Shown one piece after another: positions 16,955 through 26,417 of a stretch of 64,000 nucleotides of DNA; position 1 is the stretch's first letter; each line of letters opens with the position of its first letter. Source of the stretch: Rhodopirellula halodulae (GTDB lineage Bacteria; Planctomycetota; Planctomycetia; Pirellulales; Pirellulaceae); assembly GCF_020966775.1 (NCBI RefSeq), contig NZ_JAJKFV010000033.1:1-64000 (forward strand). Direction: 5' to 3'. The position numbers were made by a program, and so were the translations under genes. The notes under the pieces were generated by a model. It saw only the letters and a program-made list of their open reading frames with translations. It was not told where the DNA came from and did not search any database.

Positions 16955-17352
16955 GGTTGAAAATCAGTTTTAGGCGGGAAGGTTGGCAGGACTCAATTAA
17001 AAGAACGATCGGCACTGCGTCCATCTGTTCTCGTCTGCGTTGGACTGCTGGATGACCATTCACCGAATGATCAACGCTCCGAAGCAGCGTTCGGTTTGAA
17101 CATACGCGCACTCATTCTCCGTGAATCTATTCAGATTCACAGACGAATTTTTGCGGTGAATTCAGGAGAAGAACGAGCGATTTTCGCGAATCCTGCATGA
17201 TTTGAAGAAAACAACGCAAGGGATCGCCTTGTCGGCGGGAGGACTACGTGGGTCTCATCGACCATAGAGTACCCCTGACGAACCATCAGGCACCGCTAGG
17301 GTCACTGACCAACGCTGTTGTCACTCTCCCAGTTTGATTGAAGACTTTTTCG
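16955..17352. other. Divergent intergenic region between DUF1553 operon and the polysaccharide locus
   Basis: About 400 bp with no credible gene. It should contain the promoters of the leftward DUF1553 operon and the rightward locus. Besides the palindrome reported separately I see GCGATTTTCGC near 17177, similar to the GCGAA-TTCGC type near the DUF1559 genes, and no clear sigma-70 boxes. Confidence 0.55.
17121..17140. promoter_or_regulatory. Perfect palindrome, possible operator
   Basis: GTGAATCT (17121-17128), four bases, AGATTCAC (17133-17140): an 8-bp perfect inverted repeat. It sits between two divergent operons. A further GTGAATTC occurs at 17156. It could be a repressor site or a small hairpin. 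Confidence 0.3.
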
Positions 17353-19311
17353 ATGCTTCGACGCGAATTTGCTCGTTTGATTTCGCTCGGTACCCTTGGC
17401 GGCCTGTACGGCACCCGCCAAGTCGGTGCGGCCGGACCGGTTGAAGAGCCCAAAAAAATCATCACGAAGGAATTGCATACACTCGCGAAGGACCTGCTAT
17501 CCGAGTGGTGCGATGGCATGCTGCGTCGACAGATTCGTGCGACCGGCGATATCACCTTGGATGGGGCGTTGCGTTGTGACGCGTGCGCGCATCTGCATGG
17601 TCGGTGCAGCGATGCGTTGTATCCATTTCTGAAAGTGGCAAACACAACGAAGCAACCGAAATACTTGGACGCTGCCGTCGCGGCGTTCGACTGGGCCGAA
17701 AACAATGTCAGTCGCGAAGACGGCAGTTGGACAACCGGCACCAATCCGCGATCCTGGCGAGGGACCAGTATTTTTGGTGCGATCGCCCGAGCCGAAGCCC
17801 TTCACTATCACGGTGAGATGCTCGATGAATCGCGTCGGAACACTTGGCTTGAACGACTGGACCGAGCCGCCGGCGGATATCTTTACAGCGACTTCCGTCA
17901 AATTGATTTTACGAACCTAAACTATGGGATGACTGCTGTTTACGGCTTTCACCTGTTCGGCCGCCTACTGAATGACCCGAAATACACTCGTCGAAGTGAG
18001 CAGTTGGCGGCCAGCGTGAAAGAGTTCTTTACCGAACCGAACCGACTGCTTTGGGGCGAGGGGAAACCCAACGACAACCGCAGTGGTCGTGGCTTGCCGG
18101 CGGTCGATTTGGGTTACAACGTTGAAGAATCACTGAATGGGTTGGTGCTATACGCCCTGGACGTGAACGACGTGTCATTGCTGGAGTTTCTAACAAAGTC
18201 GTTGGAAGGACATCTTCAGTTCATGCTGCCCGACGGTGCTTGGGATAACAGTTGGGGGACACGTTCCGCGAAATGGTCGTATTGGGGCAGTCGGACAACG
18301 GACGGATGCCAACCCGCCTACGCTTTGATGGCTGACCGCAATCCGGCTTTCGAAACGGCAGCACTCCGAAACGCGGAGCTATTGAAACGATGCACATCCG
18401 ACGGACTTCTCCACGGTGGACCGCATTACGTCTCCCATCAAGTTGCTCCCTGCGTCCATCACACGTTTGCTCACGCCAAAGCGATGGCGTTACTTTTGGA
18501 CAAGACGCAGCCAACTGAAACGAAACGCGAGCTTCAGCCGCTTCCTCGGTTGTCGTCGACTGGGGTGAAACACTTTCCCGAACTGGATGTTTGGTTGGCT
18601 TCGAAGGGACCATGGCGTGCAACGGTCTCCGCCTATGATTCGATCTACAAGACCAAATCCACGGATCATATTCAGCAGCCGACTGGCGGTTCATTGGCAT
18701 TGCTGTATCACACTCGCGTTGGCACGGTCTTGGCCTCCAGCATGGCAAGGTATCTGCTGGTCGAGCCTCTGAATCAACAACCTCAGCCCGGTCAAGATTT
18801 CCCTCTGACAACTCGAATTGAGCGTCGGCTGGACGAGCACTGGTACACCAACCTTTACGATTTAGAAGCAACGGTCACTTCGCATGAGACCGGCAAGGAA
18901 ATTCGATTCGAAGTTGCAACCCAGCTACAGGACGAGGACCGACAACGCGACGAAGCTTCGCGTGATCAGTTCCAGTTGAACTATTGCCTCCAGGACGATC
19001 GCGTGCAGATTTCCGCTTCGCCGCTGACTTCCGGTCAGGACCAGGGAGTTTTTTCGCTCGTCGTTCCGATCATCTCGCCGAGTGGCGAAACAGTTCGCTT
19101 CGTATCGAAGACGCAAATTGAAATTGAGAAACCCGAAGGCCGAGTTGTTTGCTCCGCGAATGTTCCGCTGAGACTGGAAGCGAATGCAATCGACGGGAAA
19201 TCGCCACGGCGAATCTTCAACATGGTGCCTGGCATGGAGGCGTTGCCGATCATCGCGGAGTATTCTGGCGAAGACCTCGACGAGATCCGTGTCGAGATCT
19301 CAGTTGTCTAG
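17353..19311 (+). CDS. Exported alpha/alpha-toroid protein, possible polysaccharide lyase or glycosidase
   Basis: 652 residues from ATG 17353. The N-terminus MLRREFARLISLGTLGGLYG resembles a twin-arginine signal. Residues to about 390 are helical with repeated W, Y and H patterns (YPFLKVANTTKQPKYLDAAVAAFDWAE, NLNYGMTAVYGFHLFGRLLND, GYNVEESLNGLVLYAL, GAWDNSWGTR, CVHHTFAHAKAMALLLD), as in six-hairpin glycosidases and toroid polysaccharide lyases. The C-terminal 260 residues look like a beta-sandwich (GSLALLYHTRVGTVLASSM, RIERRLDEHWYTNLYDL). That two-part layout is typical of lyase families such as PL8, PL15 and PL21, but I cannot place it in one. It opens the sulfatase/rhamnosidase locus, so a backbone-cleaving role is a fair inference. 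Possible catalytic residues are H and Y in VHHTFAH and NLNYG. Confidence 0.7.
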   Translation: MLRREFARLISLGTLGGLYGTRQVGAAGPVEEPKKIITKELHTLAKDLLSEWCDGMLRRQIRATGDITLDGALRCDACAHLHGRCSDALYPFLKVANTTKQPKYLDAAVAAFDWAENNVSREDGSWTTGTNPRSWRGTSIFGAIARAEALHYHGEMLDESRRNTWLERLDRAAGGYLYSDFRQIDFTNLNYGMTAVYGFHLFGRLLNDPKYTRRSEQLAASVKEFFTEPNRLLWGEGKPNDNRSGRGLPAVDLGYNVEESLNGLVLYALDVNDVSLLEFLTKSLEGHLQFMLPDGAWDNSWGTRSAKWSYWGSRTTDGCQPAYALMADRNPAFETAALRNAELLKRCTSDGLLHGGPHYVSHQVAPCVHHTFAHAKAMALLLDKTQPTETKRELQPLPRLSSTGVKHFPELDVWLASKGPWRATVSAYDSIYKTKSTDHIQQPTGGSLALLYHTRVGTVLASSMARYLLVEPLNQQPQPGQDFPLTTRIERRLDEHWYTNLYDLEATVTSHETGKEIRFEVATQLQDEDRQRDEASRDQFQLNYCLQDDRVQISASPLTSGQDQGVFSLVVPIISPSGETVRFVSKTQIEIEKPEGRVVCSANVPLRLEANAIDGKSPRRIFNMVPGMEALPIIAEYSGEDLDEIRVEISVV

Positions 19312-19357
19312 GAAAAAGTTCGCCTGCCCGCTCCCCATTCAATCTTTTGACATTGGA

Positions 19358-20104
19358 ATGCAAGTTTTCGTTCACGCCCTGATCCCAGTTTTACTTTTTG
19401 CAATGTTCGCTGACGCCTCGGGGCACGCTCAAGAGAATGCAGAGGTCAATGCGAACCGTGCAATCGTGGATGTCGATCCATTTCACGATCTCAAACAAGA
19501 ACTTCGTCTTACTTGGCCAAAGAATCGACTGGTTCGGTTCGTGTTCCATGGGCATTCGGTCCCTGCCGGCTACTTTCGAACTCCGGTCGTTCGACGTTTT
19601 GACTCGTATCCGATGCTCTTTCACCAGGAGATGTGCAAGCGTTACCCAAATGCGGTGATTGATGTCAGCATCACCGCGATTGGCGGCGAGAATTCAGCGA
19701 GTGGGGCGAAACGTTTCGCGGATGACGTGCTGGTGCTGAAGCCTGACGTGATCTTCATCGACTATTGCTTGAACGACCGCCGCATTGGCGTTGAGGAAGC
19801 GAGCAAGCACTGGCGATCCATGATTCAGCAGGCACGCGAAAAGAAGATTCCCGTCGTGTTGCTCACCCCAACACCGGATTCCAACGAGGACATCACGAAC
19901 CCACAGTCGCCTTTGGCTGCTCATGCGGAGTCGGTTCGCAAATTGGGATCGGAGTTCAATCTACCAGTCGTTGATTCCTACGCCGCGTTCCAACGCCTGG
20001 TTTCTGACGGAGCGGAAGTTTCGACGTATTTATCGCAGCCAAACCATCCCAATCGACTGGGTCACCAGGTTGTTGCCGATGCGATTCTGAAATGGTTTGA
20101 CTGA
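19358..20104 (+). CDS. SGNH/GDSL hydrolase, probably a carbohydrate esterase
   Basis: 248 residues from ATG 19358, chosen because it starts a signal peptide (MQVFVHALIPVLLFAMFADASGHA); the longer open frame overlaps the previous gene. Block I reads FHGHSVPAG, so the usual GDS is GHS with the nucleophile serine kept. Block II glycine is in AIGGENSASG, block III asparagine in DYCLNDRR, and the last block is NHPNRLGHQV with the catalytic histidine. The asparagine of NHPN replaces the common aspartate. The closest known role is deacetylation of pectin- or rhamnan-like chains, as in rhamnogalacturonan acetylesterases. The gene is 46 bp downstream of the toroid protein gene and 114 bp before the isomerase-like gene, so it is probably in the same transcript. 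Confidence 0.8.
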   Translation: MQVFVHALIPVLLFAMFADASGHAQENAEVNANRAIVDVDPFHDLKQELRLTWPKNRLVRFVFHGHSVPAGYFRTPVVRRFDSYPMLFHQEMCKRYPNAVIDVSITAIGGENSASGAKRFADDVLVLKPDVIFIDYCLNDRRIGVEEASKHWRSMIQQAREKKIPVVLLTPTPDSNEDITNPQSPLAAHAESVRKLGSEFNLPVVDSYAAFQRLVSDGAEVSTYLSQPNHPNRLGHQVVADAILKWFD

Positions 20105-20218
20105 CGATCGCGAAAAAGATGCAGCTTGAATTCATCGAACGACAACGAGTTTATTTTGCAGCATCTTGGCCTTGCAGCATCACAGTTCGGCTCGAAGACA
20201 CTCGCAGGACGAACGACC

Positions 20219-21142
20219 ATGAAACGAAGATATCTTCTGCGCACCTCTGCGGCGATGACGCTCGCTCCTCTTTGGATGCGGTCATTCGAAAACACCAACG
20301 TGAAAGCTGAAGAGCATGCGAATGACGAACCAAACATTCGATTGAAGTTGGGTCTCAACGCGTTCACTTTCAACACGGCGCTGATCGATGGTGAAATGAC
20401 GCGCAACGATGTGATCGATTTCTGCCGCGACCATCAGATCGATGGCGTGGACATGACGGGATACTACTTCCAACAATATCCGGAAGTCCCCGATGACAGG
20501 TTGCTGTTCGAGTTCAAGAGGTATGCCTTCGAGAATGGTGTCACCGTCAGCGGCACGGGTGTAAAAAATAACTTTTCAGTGGCCGATGCGGAGCAGTTTC
20601 AACACGAGGTCCAGTTGGTGAAGAACTGGATCCCGGTGACGGCCAAACTCGGCGGCGATGTGCTGCGGATCTTCTCGGGGCGACGGTTGGCAAAGTCTCA
20701 GAATCGACGCGCTATCTTCGACCGAATGGTGACCACGCTTCAAGACTGCGCAAAAGTGGCGGCTGACCATGGTGTGATTCTTGGCGTCCAGCCCCATCAT
20801 GACTTTCTAAAGACAGCCGAACAGACAATCGAGCTTCTCGACGCGGTGGATGATCCGTGGCTGAAGGTCGTTTTGGACACGGGCAGTCTTCGAGACGAAC
20901 CGGTCTACGATGAAATTGAAAAATTGCTGCCTCACTCGGTCACATGGCAACTGAAGAAAGGCACCTGGATCGACGGGAATTTGGGTCCCGTGGATTTGCC
21001 TCGTATCAAGGCAATCATCAACAAGGTTGGCTACTCTGGCTTCTTGCCATTTGAGCTTACAGGGAGCTTTGACGATCTTCGCCAGCGACGTCGACAAGCC
21101 GCAGACTTCGCCACATCCATTCGTGATGAAGTCATTGGATGA
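20219..21142 (+). CDS. Exported TIM-barrel sugar phosphate isomerase/epimerase-like protein
   Basis: 307 residues from ATG 20219. MKRRYLLRTSAAMTLAPLW is a Tat-like signal, so the mature protein is likely outside the cytoplasm, as with many planctomycete members of this superfamily. Barrel motifs: KLGLNAFTFN at strand 1, DGVDMTGYYF at strand 2, GVTVSGTGVKNNF, GGDVLRIFSG, GVILGVQPHHDF, LKVVLDTGS (a metal-binding region) and GFLPFELTGSFDD at the end. The conserved E, D, H, E metal site of AP-endonuclease-2-like enzymes can be traced, although the H position (PHHDF) is not certain. Substrate unknown. Between an esterase and a sulfatase gene, a role on a released sugar or sugar acid is plausible. 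Confidence 0.78.
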   Translation: MKRRYLLRTSAAMTLAPLWMRSFENTNVKAEEHANDEPNIRLKLGLNAFTFNTALIDGEMTRNDVIDFCRDHQIDGVDMTGYYFQQYPEVPDDRLLFEFKRYAFENGVTVSGTGVKNNFSVADAEQFQHEVQLVKNWIPVTAKLGGDVLRIFSGRRLAKSQNRRAIFDRMVTTLQDCAKVAADHGVILGVQPHHDFLKTAEQTIELLDAVDDPWLKVVLDTGSLRDEPVYDEIEKLLPHSVTWQLKKGTWIDGNLGPVDLPRIKAIINKVGYSGFLPFELTGSFDDLRQRRRQAADFATSIRDEVIG

Positions 21143-21279
21143 CAAGGAAACGCAACTGATTCAGAACACACCGCCGAGCCGGATCGAATCTCTCCAATCG
21201 TTGTCGAGCTCCAGTTGCTGAACAGCAAAGCTGCGTGAAAAACGAAGACTGCTCTACAAACACGAGACGAATTACCACG

Positions 21280-22701
21280 ATGAAACAACGAGCTAGTATC
21301 GGCGTGTCTGCTTTGATGATACCCGCTTTGATCTTTTTCACCTTTGCAATGAATCCAACGTTCGCCGAAAGGCCGAACATCATTTTCATCATGGCGGATG
21401 ATCTCGGATTCAATCAGATCGGCTGTTACGGGGATACTCCGATCAAGACACCGAACCTGGATCGACTTGCCGCGAACGGTATTCGGTTCACGCAAGCGTA
21501 CGCGGGAAACACGGTGTGTTCACCCTCGCGCGTGTCGCTGTTCACGGGACGCGACAGCAGGTTGATGCATGACAACTCCAACAAGGTCCAGTTGCGAGAC
21601 ATCGACGTCACAATCGCCCACGTTTTGAAACACGCTGACTACGACACGGCGTTGTTCGGCAAATATTCCATCGGTTCGCAGATGGGAGTGACCGATCCAT
21701 TGGCCATGGGCTTCGATACTTGGTTCGGCATGTATTCCATTCTGGAAGGCCACCGCCAATACCCGCACCTCTTGTGGCGAGACGGAAAGAAGATTCGCAT
21801 CGAAGCCAATGAGGGCGGCAAGCAGGGTGCCTACGCGCAAGAGTTGTTCACCAACGAGGCCATCCAATACATCCAGCAAGACCACTCGAATCCTTTCTTC
21901 GTCTTGTTGGCGTATTCGTCTCCTCACGCGGAACTGGCGGCACCTTCGGAATTCGTTGAACCTTACAAGAAGGCATTTTCCGAAACGCGTTACGACGGCA
22001 TGTCGGGCGGAACGCCGTCGGACAAATACGCTTGGTACTATCCCACTCCCGTCGAACGTCCACGAGCTACCATGGCGGGAATGGTGACGGCACTTGACGC
22101 CTATGTCGGCCGAATCGTGGAAACGCTCGAGTCCATCGATGAGGCCGAAAACACGCTGATCGTCTTCACCTCGGACAACGGACCGCACGATGAAGGCGGC
22201 GGCGACCCGACGTTCTTTCGTGCGTCCAAGCCATACAAAGGTATGAAGCGAGACCTTTACGATGGTGGCATCCACGTTCCAATGATCGTTCATTGGCCAG
22301 CGGCGATCTCAATGCCGCGAGTTGATGACACGCCCTGGGCATTTGCCGACGTGCTGCCAACATTCGCGGAGATCGCCGGAGTTCCTTTGGAGACCGTCCC
22401 ACGGGTTCAAACCAATGGCGTGTCCGTGATGCCGCGGCTGTCTGATCAACCACAGCCGCTGCCCGATCGGACCCTGTACTGGGAATTCGGAAAGCAGGCA
22501 GGCGATCCAAACTCGGGGGTGGTGGGCGAGGTCTACCAAGCGGCACGTCGTGGGAAGTGGAAGGCTGTTCGGTACGACGTTGACGGCCCCATCGAGTTGT
22601 ACGACTTGGGATCGGATCCTGGCGAAACCAAGGATCTTGCCGCCTCCGAGGATCAACTGCGAGAGGAGTTCACGGCGCTGTTCGAGAATCCCAAGGACTA
22701 G
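21280..22701 (+). CDS. Secreted sulfatase (family S1)
   Basis: 473 residues from ATG 21280, followed by a signal peptide (IGVSALMIPALIFFTFAMNPTFA). The metal-binding start NIIFIMADDLG is intact. The formylglycine motif is CSPSR at about residue 79 in NTVCSPSRVSLFTGR, so the cysteine would be matured by a formylglycine-generating enzyme. Further family blocks are ALFGKYSIG, IVFTSDNGPHDEGGG and YKGMKRDLYDGGIHVPMIVHWPA. The C-terminus YDLGSDPGETKDLA is typical of the small C-terminal domain. The family removes sulfate esters from carbohydrates; the position and sugar cannot be read from the sequence. The SGNH, isomerase, sulfatase and GH78 genes are consecutive on the same strand. Confidence 0.92.
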   Translation: MKQRASIGVSALMIPALIFFTFAMNPTFAERPNIIFIMADDLGFNQIGCYGDTPIKTPNLDRLAANGIRFTQAYAGNTVCSPSRVSLFTGRDSRLMHDNSNKVQLRDIDVTIAHVLKHADYDTALFGKYSIGSQMGVTDPLAMGFDTWFGMYSILEGHRQYPHLLWRDGKKIRIEANEGGKQGAYAQELFTNEAIQYIQQDHSNPFFVLLAYSSPHAELAAPSEFVEPYKKAFSETRYDGMSGGTPSDKYAWYYPTPVERPRATMAGMVTALDAYVGRIVETLESIDEAENTLIVFTSDNGPHDEGGGDPTFFRASKPYKGMKRDLYDGGIHVPMIVHWPAAISMPRVDDTPWAFADVLPTFAEIAGVPLETVPRVQTNGVSVMPRLSDQPQPLPDRTLYWEFGKQAGDPNSGVVGEVYQAARRGKWKAVRYDVDGPIELYDLGSDPGETKDLAASEDQLREEFTALFENPKD

Positions 22702-22942
22702 GTCCGACCGATCGGTAGCAATGCGAAATGCCTGCTCCATAGACTTGGCACGTTTGTGCTGTTTCTTTGCACGATCGCAAAGGTTTCGAAGAAGAGAGCG
22801 GTTTAGATTACGGCTGTTCGGTCGCCGCTAGTAACCCGGACGAGAGTTTTCGCGTCCCTTCGCTGTCCTGCAACGGCGAAACGGCGGCTGGCACGATTCA
22901 CGCTAGTCCTGGCCGTTTCGCCACCATTGAGGCCACGAAGCG

Positions 22943-25900
22943 ATGTCCCGCCAAGCTTCCTCCCCTCCGGTCGGTCCATTGAAGACACTGCTTCCGTATC
23001 TGTTTCTCGCAGCGATTTTCTTTTCGTCGGCACAGCCGCTCGCCGCACTCGAACCACAGCGACTGCGGTGCGAGTACTTGAACAATCCGATCGGGATCGA
23101 CGTCGCGAAACCTCGGTTGAGTTGGCAGGTCGCCTCCGATCGAAACGCCGAATTTCAATCTGCGTATCGGGTGTTGGTGGCTTCCACGCCGGAACAATTG
23201 GATGCCAACGTCGGCGACCGTTGGGATTCTGGCAAAGTTCAATCAGATCAAACGCTGTTTGTGGAATACGCCGGCGAAGCGTTGGCCAGCCGCCAAGCCT
23301 GTCATTGGAAAGTTCAGGTCTGGGACAACGATGGCAACAGCACGTGGAGCGATCCCGCATCGTGGTCCATGGGATTGCTGAACAAAGACGATTGGTCAGC
23401 CGACTACATCAGCTTTCGCGACGAGTCACCAATTCACACCGACACGTCGACGTTGCATTTGCCACCGGCCCGCCAGTACCGCAAGGAGTTTGCGACTGAC
23501 CGACCCATCAAACGAGCAACCGTCTACGCGACGGCACTCGGGATCTACGAGTTGCATTTGAATGGTCAACGGATCGGTGACGCATTGTTCGCTCCCGGTT
23601 GGACGGACTATCGGCAAAGAGCCTACTACAACACTTACGACGTCACGGATTTGGTTCGCGAAGGCGACAACGCGATTGGGGCTTGGGTTGCCGATGGTTG
23701 GTACAGCGGATACGTCGGATTTGGATTGTTAACAGGTATCGGAACGGAAAAAAACGGACGTTCCACTTATGGAAAGACGCCCGCGTTCATGTCACAACTC
23801 GAAATCGAGTTCGAAGACGGCACGACACAAACCGTTGCTAGCGATGCGACTTGGAAGGTCACCGGCGAAGGCCCGATTCGCGAAGCGGACTTGTTGATGG
23901 GTGAGTTCTACGACGCTCGCCGCGAAATGAGTGGTTGGTCTTCACCGGACTTTGACGATTCCAATTGGGACACTGCGATTTTGGCGGAGCAGAATGGACG
24001 CGTGGAAGCGACCTTCTACGAGTTTCGCAATCCCACCGAACCCGGCGCTGGTGTGAAGAAGGTCGGCGAGGCGCGCGATTTTGGTTTTGTGCGTCCAAAG
24101 CTGGAAGCCTTTCCCGGTGTCCCCGTGCGGGTCACGGAAGAGATCCCCTCGCAATCCGTTTCTGACCTGTCGCGCAACACCTTCGTGTTCAACCTCGGTC
24201 AAAACTTCGCCGGGACCATTCGCTTGAAGGTGAAAGGAAAGGCCGGTGAAAAGATCCGCCTGCGTTATGGCGAGATGCTGCATCCCGACGGTCGTTTGAT
24301 GACAGAGAACCTTCGGAAGGCAAGAGCCACCGACCACTACATCTGCAAGGGCGATCCAGAAGGTGAAGTCTACGAACCGCGGTTTACCTTTCACGGTTTT
24401 CAATACGTCGAGGTGAGTCGCGACTCCGACGATGACGAAGCCCATCCAACACCACCATTGGACATGGTGACGGGATTGGTGCTGCACAGCGACACGCCGA
24501 TGGCCAGCACATTCCAGTGCAGCGATCCGATGGTCAATCAACTCTTTCGAAATGTGGTGTGGACTCAACGAGCCAACTTCCTGGATTTGCCCACCGACTG
24601 CCCGCAACGAGATGAACGAATGGGTTGGACGGGCGATGCGCAGGCGTACGTTGGCACAGCGGCCTACAACGCCGACATCGGTGCTTTCTACACGAAGTGG
24701 CTACGTGAACTGATGGAATCGCAGCGTGAGAGTGGAGCCTTCCCCGGTTATGCACCGTATCCGTTCCAACATGGTTGGGACTTTGGGACCGCGTGGGCGG
24801 ATGCCGGCGTGATCTGTCCGTGGACGATCTGGCAATTCTACGGCGACACCCGAGTCATCAATGAATGCTGGGAACCGATGACGCGTTTCATGCAGTGGCG
24901 AAAACGCACCAGCGTCGATGATTTGGGTGTGTCACACGGAAACGCGTGGGGCGATTGGCTGTCGCAGGGCGAGGAAACGCCGCTTGCGTATATCGACACG
25001 GTGTACTACGCGATCTCTTCACGAATGATGGCTGAGATGGCAGAAGCAACCGGTCGCACCAAAGAAGCCAAGACGTACCGTGACCAACGCGATGCAATTG
25101 AGTCGGCGTTTCAAAAGAAGTATCTGAACAAAGACGGAAGCATCAACGTTCGCACGCAAACCGCGCAGGCCCTGGCGTTGTTCGCTGACTTGGTACCGGA
25201 AAGTCAGCGAAAAGACACGGGCGAGTACCTCGCGAAACGGTTGCAGGAAAACGGCAATCACATGGCGACGGGGTTCCTCGGTACCCGACCGCTGTTGCCG
25301 GTGCTCTCGAATTCCGGCCAACACGATCTGGCAACGTTCCTGCTGCAGTCTCGCGAATTTCCATCTTGGGGTTACGAGATCGCTAATGGCGCGACCACGA
25401 TTTGGGAACGTTGGGACAGCTACACGAAAGAAGACGCTTTCGGTCGACACAACGCTGCAATGAATTCCTTCTCACACTACGCGTTTGGTGCGGTGTGTGA
25501 GTGGATGTTCGCGACGCTGGCGGGAATTCAATCCGATGGCCCAGGTTTCAAACGCATCGTCATTCGCCCTATTGTACCTTCCCCCGGAAGCAACGCGATG
25601 CACGAACCGATTGACTGGGTTCGAGCGTCTTACGATTCCATCCGAGGCACGATTCGCAGCGAGTGGAAACTATCCGACGGGAAGTTCGAACTGAATGTTT
25701 CAATCCCCGCCAACACAACCGCAAACGTCTACCTTCCGACCGATGATTCGGACAGCATCACGGAAAGTGGCGAATCGTTGAGTTTGTCCAGACACGTTCG
25801 AGTCCTTCGGACAGAAGATCGCGTGGCGGTGCTTTCGGTTCCATCAGGTGACTATCAGTTTTCGGCGAAGAGCGCGATCACTGCGGTTGAGACTCCGCTG

Positions 25901-26386
25901 ACAAGCTCAGCTCCTAGAGATACATCGATCAATCCCAATGAAATCGATCTAACGGGAGCGAAGAAGCTTGAATCGTGGGATTTCCGCGATCCAGATGATT
26001 TGGCGAAATGGAGCGAACGAAAAAGCCTGGAAATTCAAAGGCGAGGCGACTCCGCCTTCGTGGTGGCAACCGGAGATGATTCTCAAATGGCGGTCAAGTT
26101 TCGACAACCACGCTCGGGCAAACTGGTCATCGAAATGCGAGCCACACCGATTCAAAATTCGACCAGCCAATTCTATTGGTCACAACCCGGACGCGGATTC
26201 AACGCTCAGCATCAAACGAAACGCTTGCTTCGCAAATCCGAGAAGACGAATGCCTATCTTTTCGCAATTCCGGATGGATTGACGATCAACAAGCTTCGAT
26301 TTGATCCCTTCGCGACTTACGATCAGTATGCCAATCCCGGTGAGATGAAGATCGAGACCATTTCGGTTTACCAACTCGCCGAATGA
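22943..26386 (+). CDS. Large secreted GH78 alpha-L-rhamnosidase with extra C-terminal module
   Basis: 1147 residues. A signal peptide ([20 protein letters not shown]) precedes the full GH78 architecture. An Fn3-like start ([34 protein letters not shown]) is followed by the jelly-roll N domain ([52 protein letters not shown]). Next come the rhamnosidase domain, then the (alpha/alpha)6 catalytic domain with [14 protein letters not shown] near residue 548 and [10 protein letters not shown] near 818, and the C-terminal beta domain. After about residue 1010 comes an extra 130-residue module ([28 protein letters not shown]) that resembles the end of the next gene's product. The enzyme would release L-rhamnose from the ends of oligosaccharides. 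It lies 240 bp after the sulfatase gene and 31 bp before a DUF1080-sulfatase gene. Confidence 0.93.
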   Translation: MSRQASSPPVGPLKTLLPYLFLAAIFFSSAQPLAALEPQRLRCEYLNNPIGIDVAKPRLSWQVASDRNAEFQSAYRVLVASTPEQLDANVGDRWDSGKVQSDQTLFVEYAGEALASRQACHWKVQVWDNDGNSTWSDPASWSMGLLNKDDWSADYISFRDESPIHTDTSTLHLPPARQYRKEFATDRPIKRATVYATALGIYELHLNGQRIGDALFAPGWTDYRQRAYYNTYDVTDLVREGDNAIGAWVADGWYSGYVGFGLLTGIGTEKNGRSTYGKTPAFMSQLEIEFEDGTTQTVASDATWKVTGEGPIREADLLMGEFYDARREMSGWSSPDFDDSNWDTAILAEQNGRVEATFYEFRNPTEPGAGVKKVGEARDFGFVRPKLEAFPGVPVRVTEEIPSQSVSDLSRNTFVFNLGQNFAGTIRLKVKGKAGEKIRLRYGEMLHPDGRLMTENLRKARATDHYICKGDPEGEVYEPRFTFHGFQYVEVSRDSDDDEAHPTPPLDMVTGLVLHSDTPMASTFQCSDPMVNQLFRNVVWTQRANFLDLPTDCPQRDERMGWTGDAQAYVGTAAYNADIGAFYTKWLRELMESQRESGAFPGYAPYPFQHGWDFGTAWADAGVICPWTIWQFYGDTRVINECWEPMTRFMQWRKRTSVDDLGVSHGNAWGDWLSQGEETPLAYIDTVYYAISSRMMAEMAEATGRTKEAKTYRDQRDAIESAFQKKYLNKDGSINVRTQTAQALALFADLVPESQRKDTGEYLAKRLQENGNHMATGFLGTRPLLPVLSNSGQHDLATFLLQSREFPSWGYEIANGATTIWERWDSYTKEDAFGRHNAAMNSFSHYAFGAVCEWMFATLAGIQSDGPGFKRIVIRPIVPSPGSNAMHEPIDWVRASYDSIRGTIRSEWKLSDGKFELNVSIPANTTANVYLPTDDSDSITESGESLSLSRHVRVLRTEDRVAVLSVPSGDYQFSAKSAITAVETPLTSSAPRDTSINPNEIDLTGAKKLESWDFRDPDDLAKWSERKSLEIQRRGDSAFVVATGDDSQMAVKFRQPRSGKLVIEMRATPIQNSTSQFYWSQPGRGFNAQHQTKRLLRKSEKTNAYLFAIPDGLTINKLRFDPFATYDQYANPGEMKIETISVYQLAE

Positions 26387-26417
26387 AGGCAACTCCCACC
26401 CCACTTTCCCACCTATC

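Noticed and set aside
21520-22293. Minus-strand frame of 257 residues
   Set aside because: It is antisense to a sulfatase gene with intact motifs.
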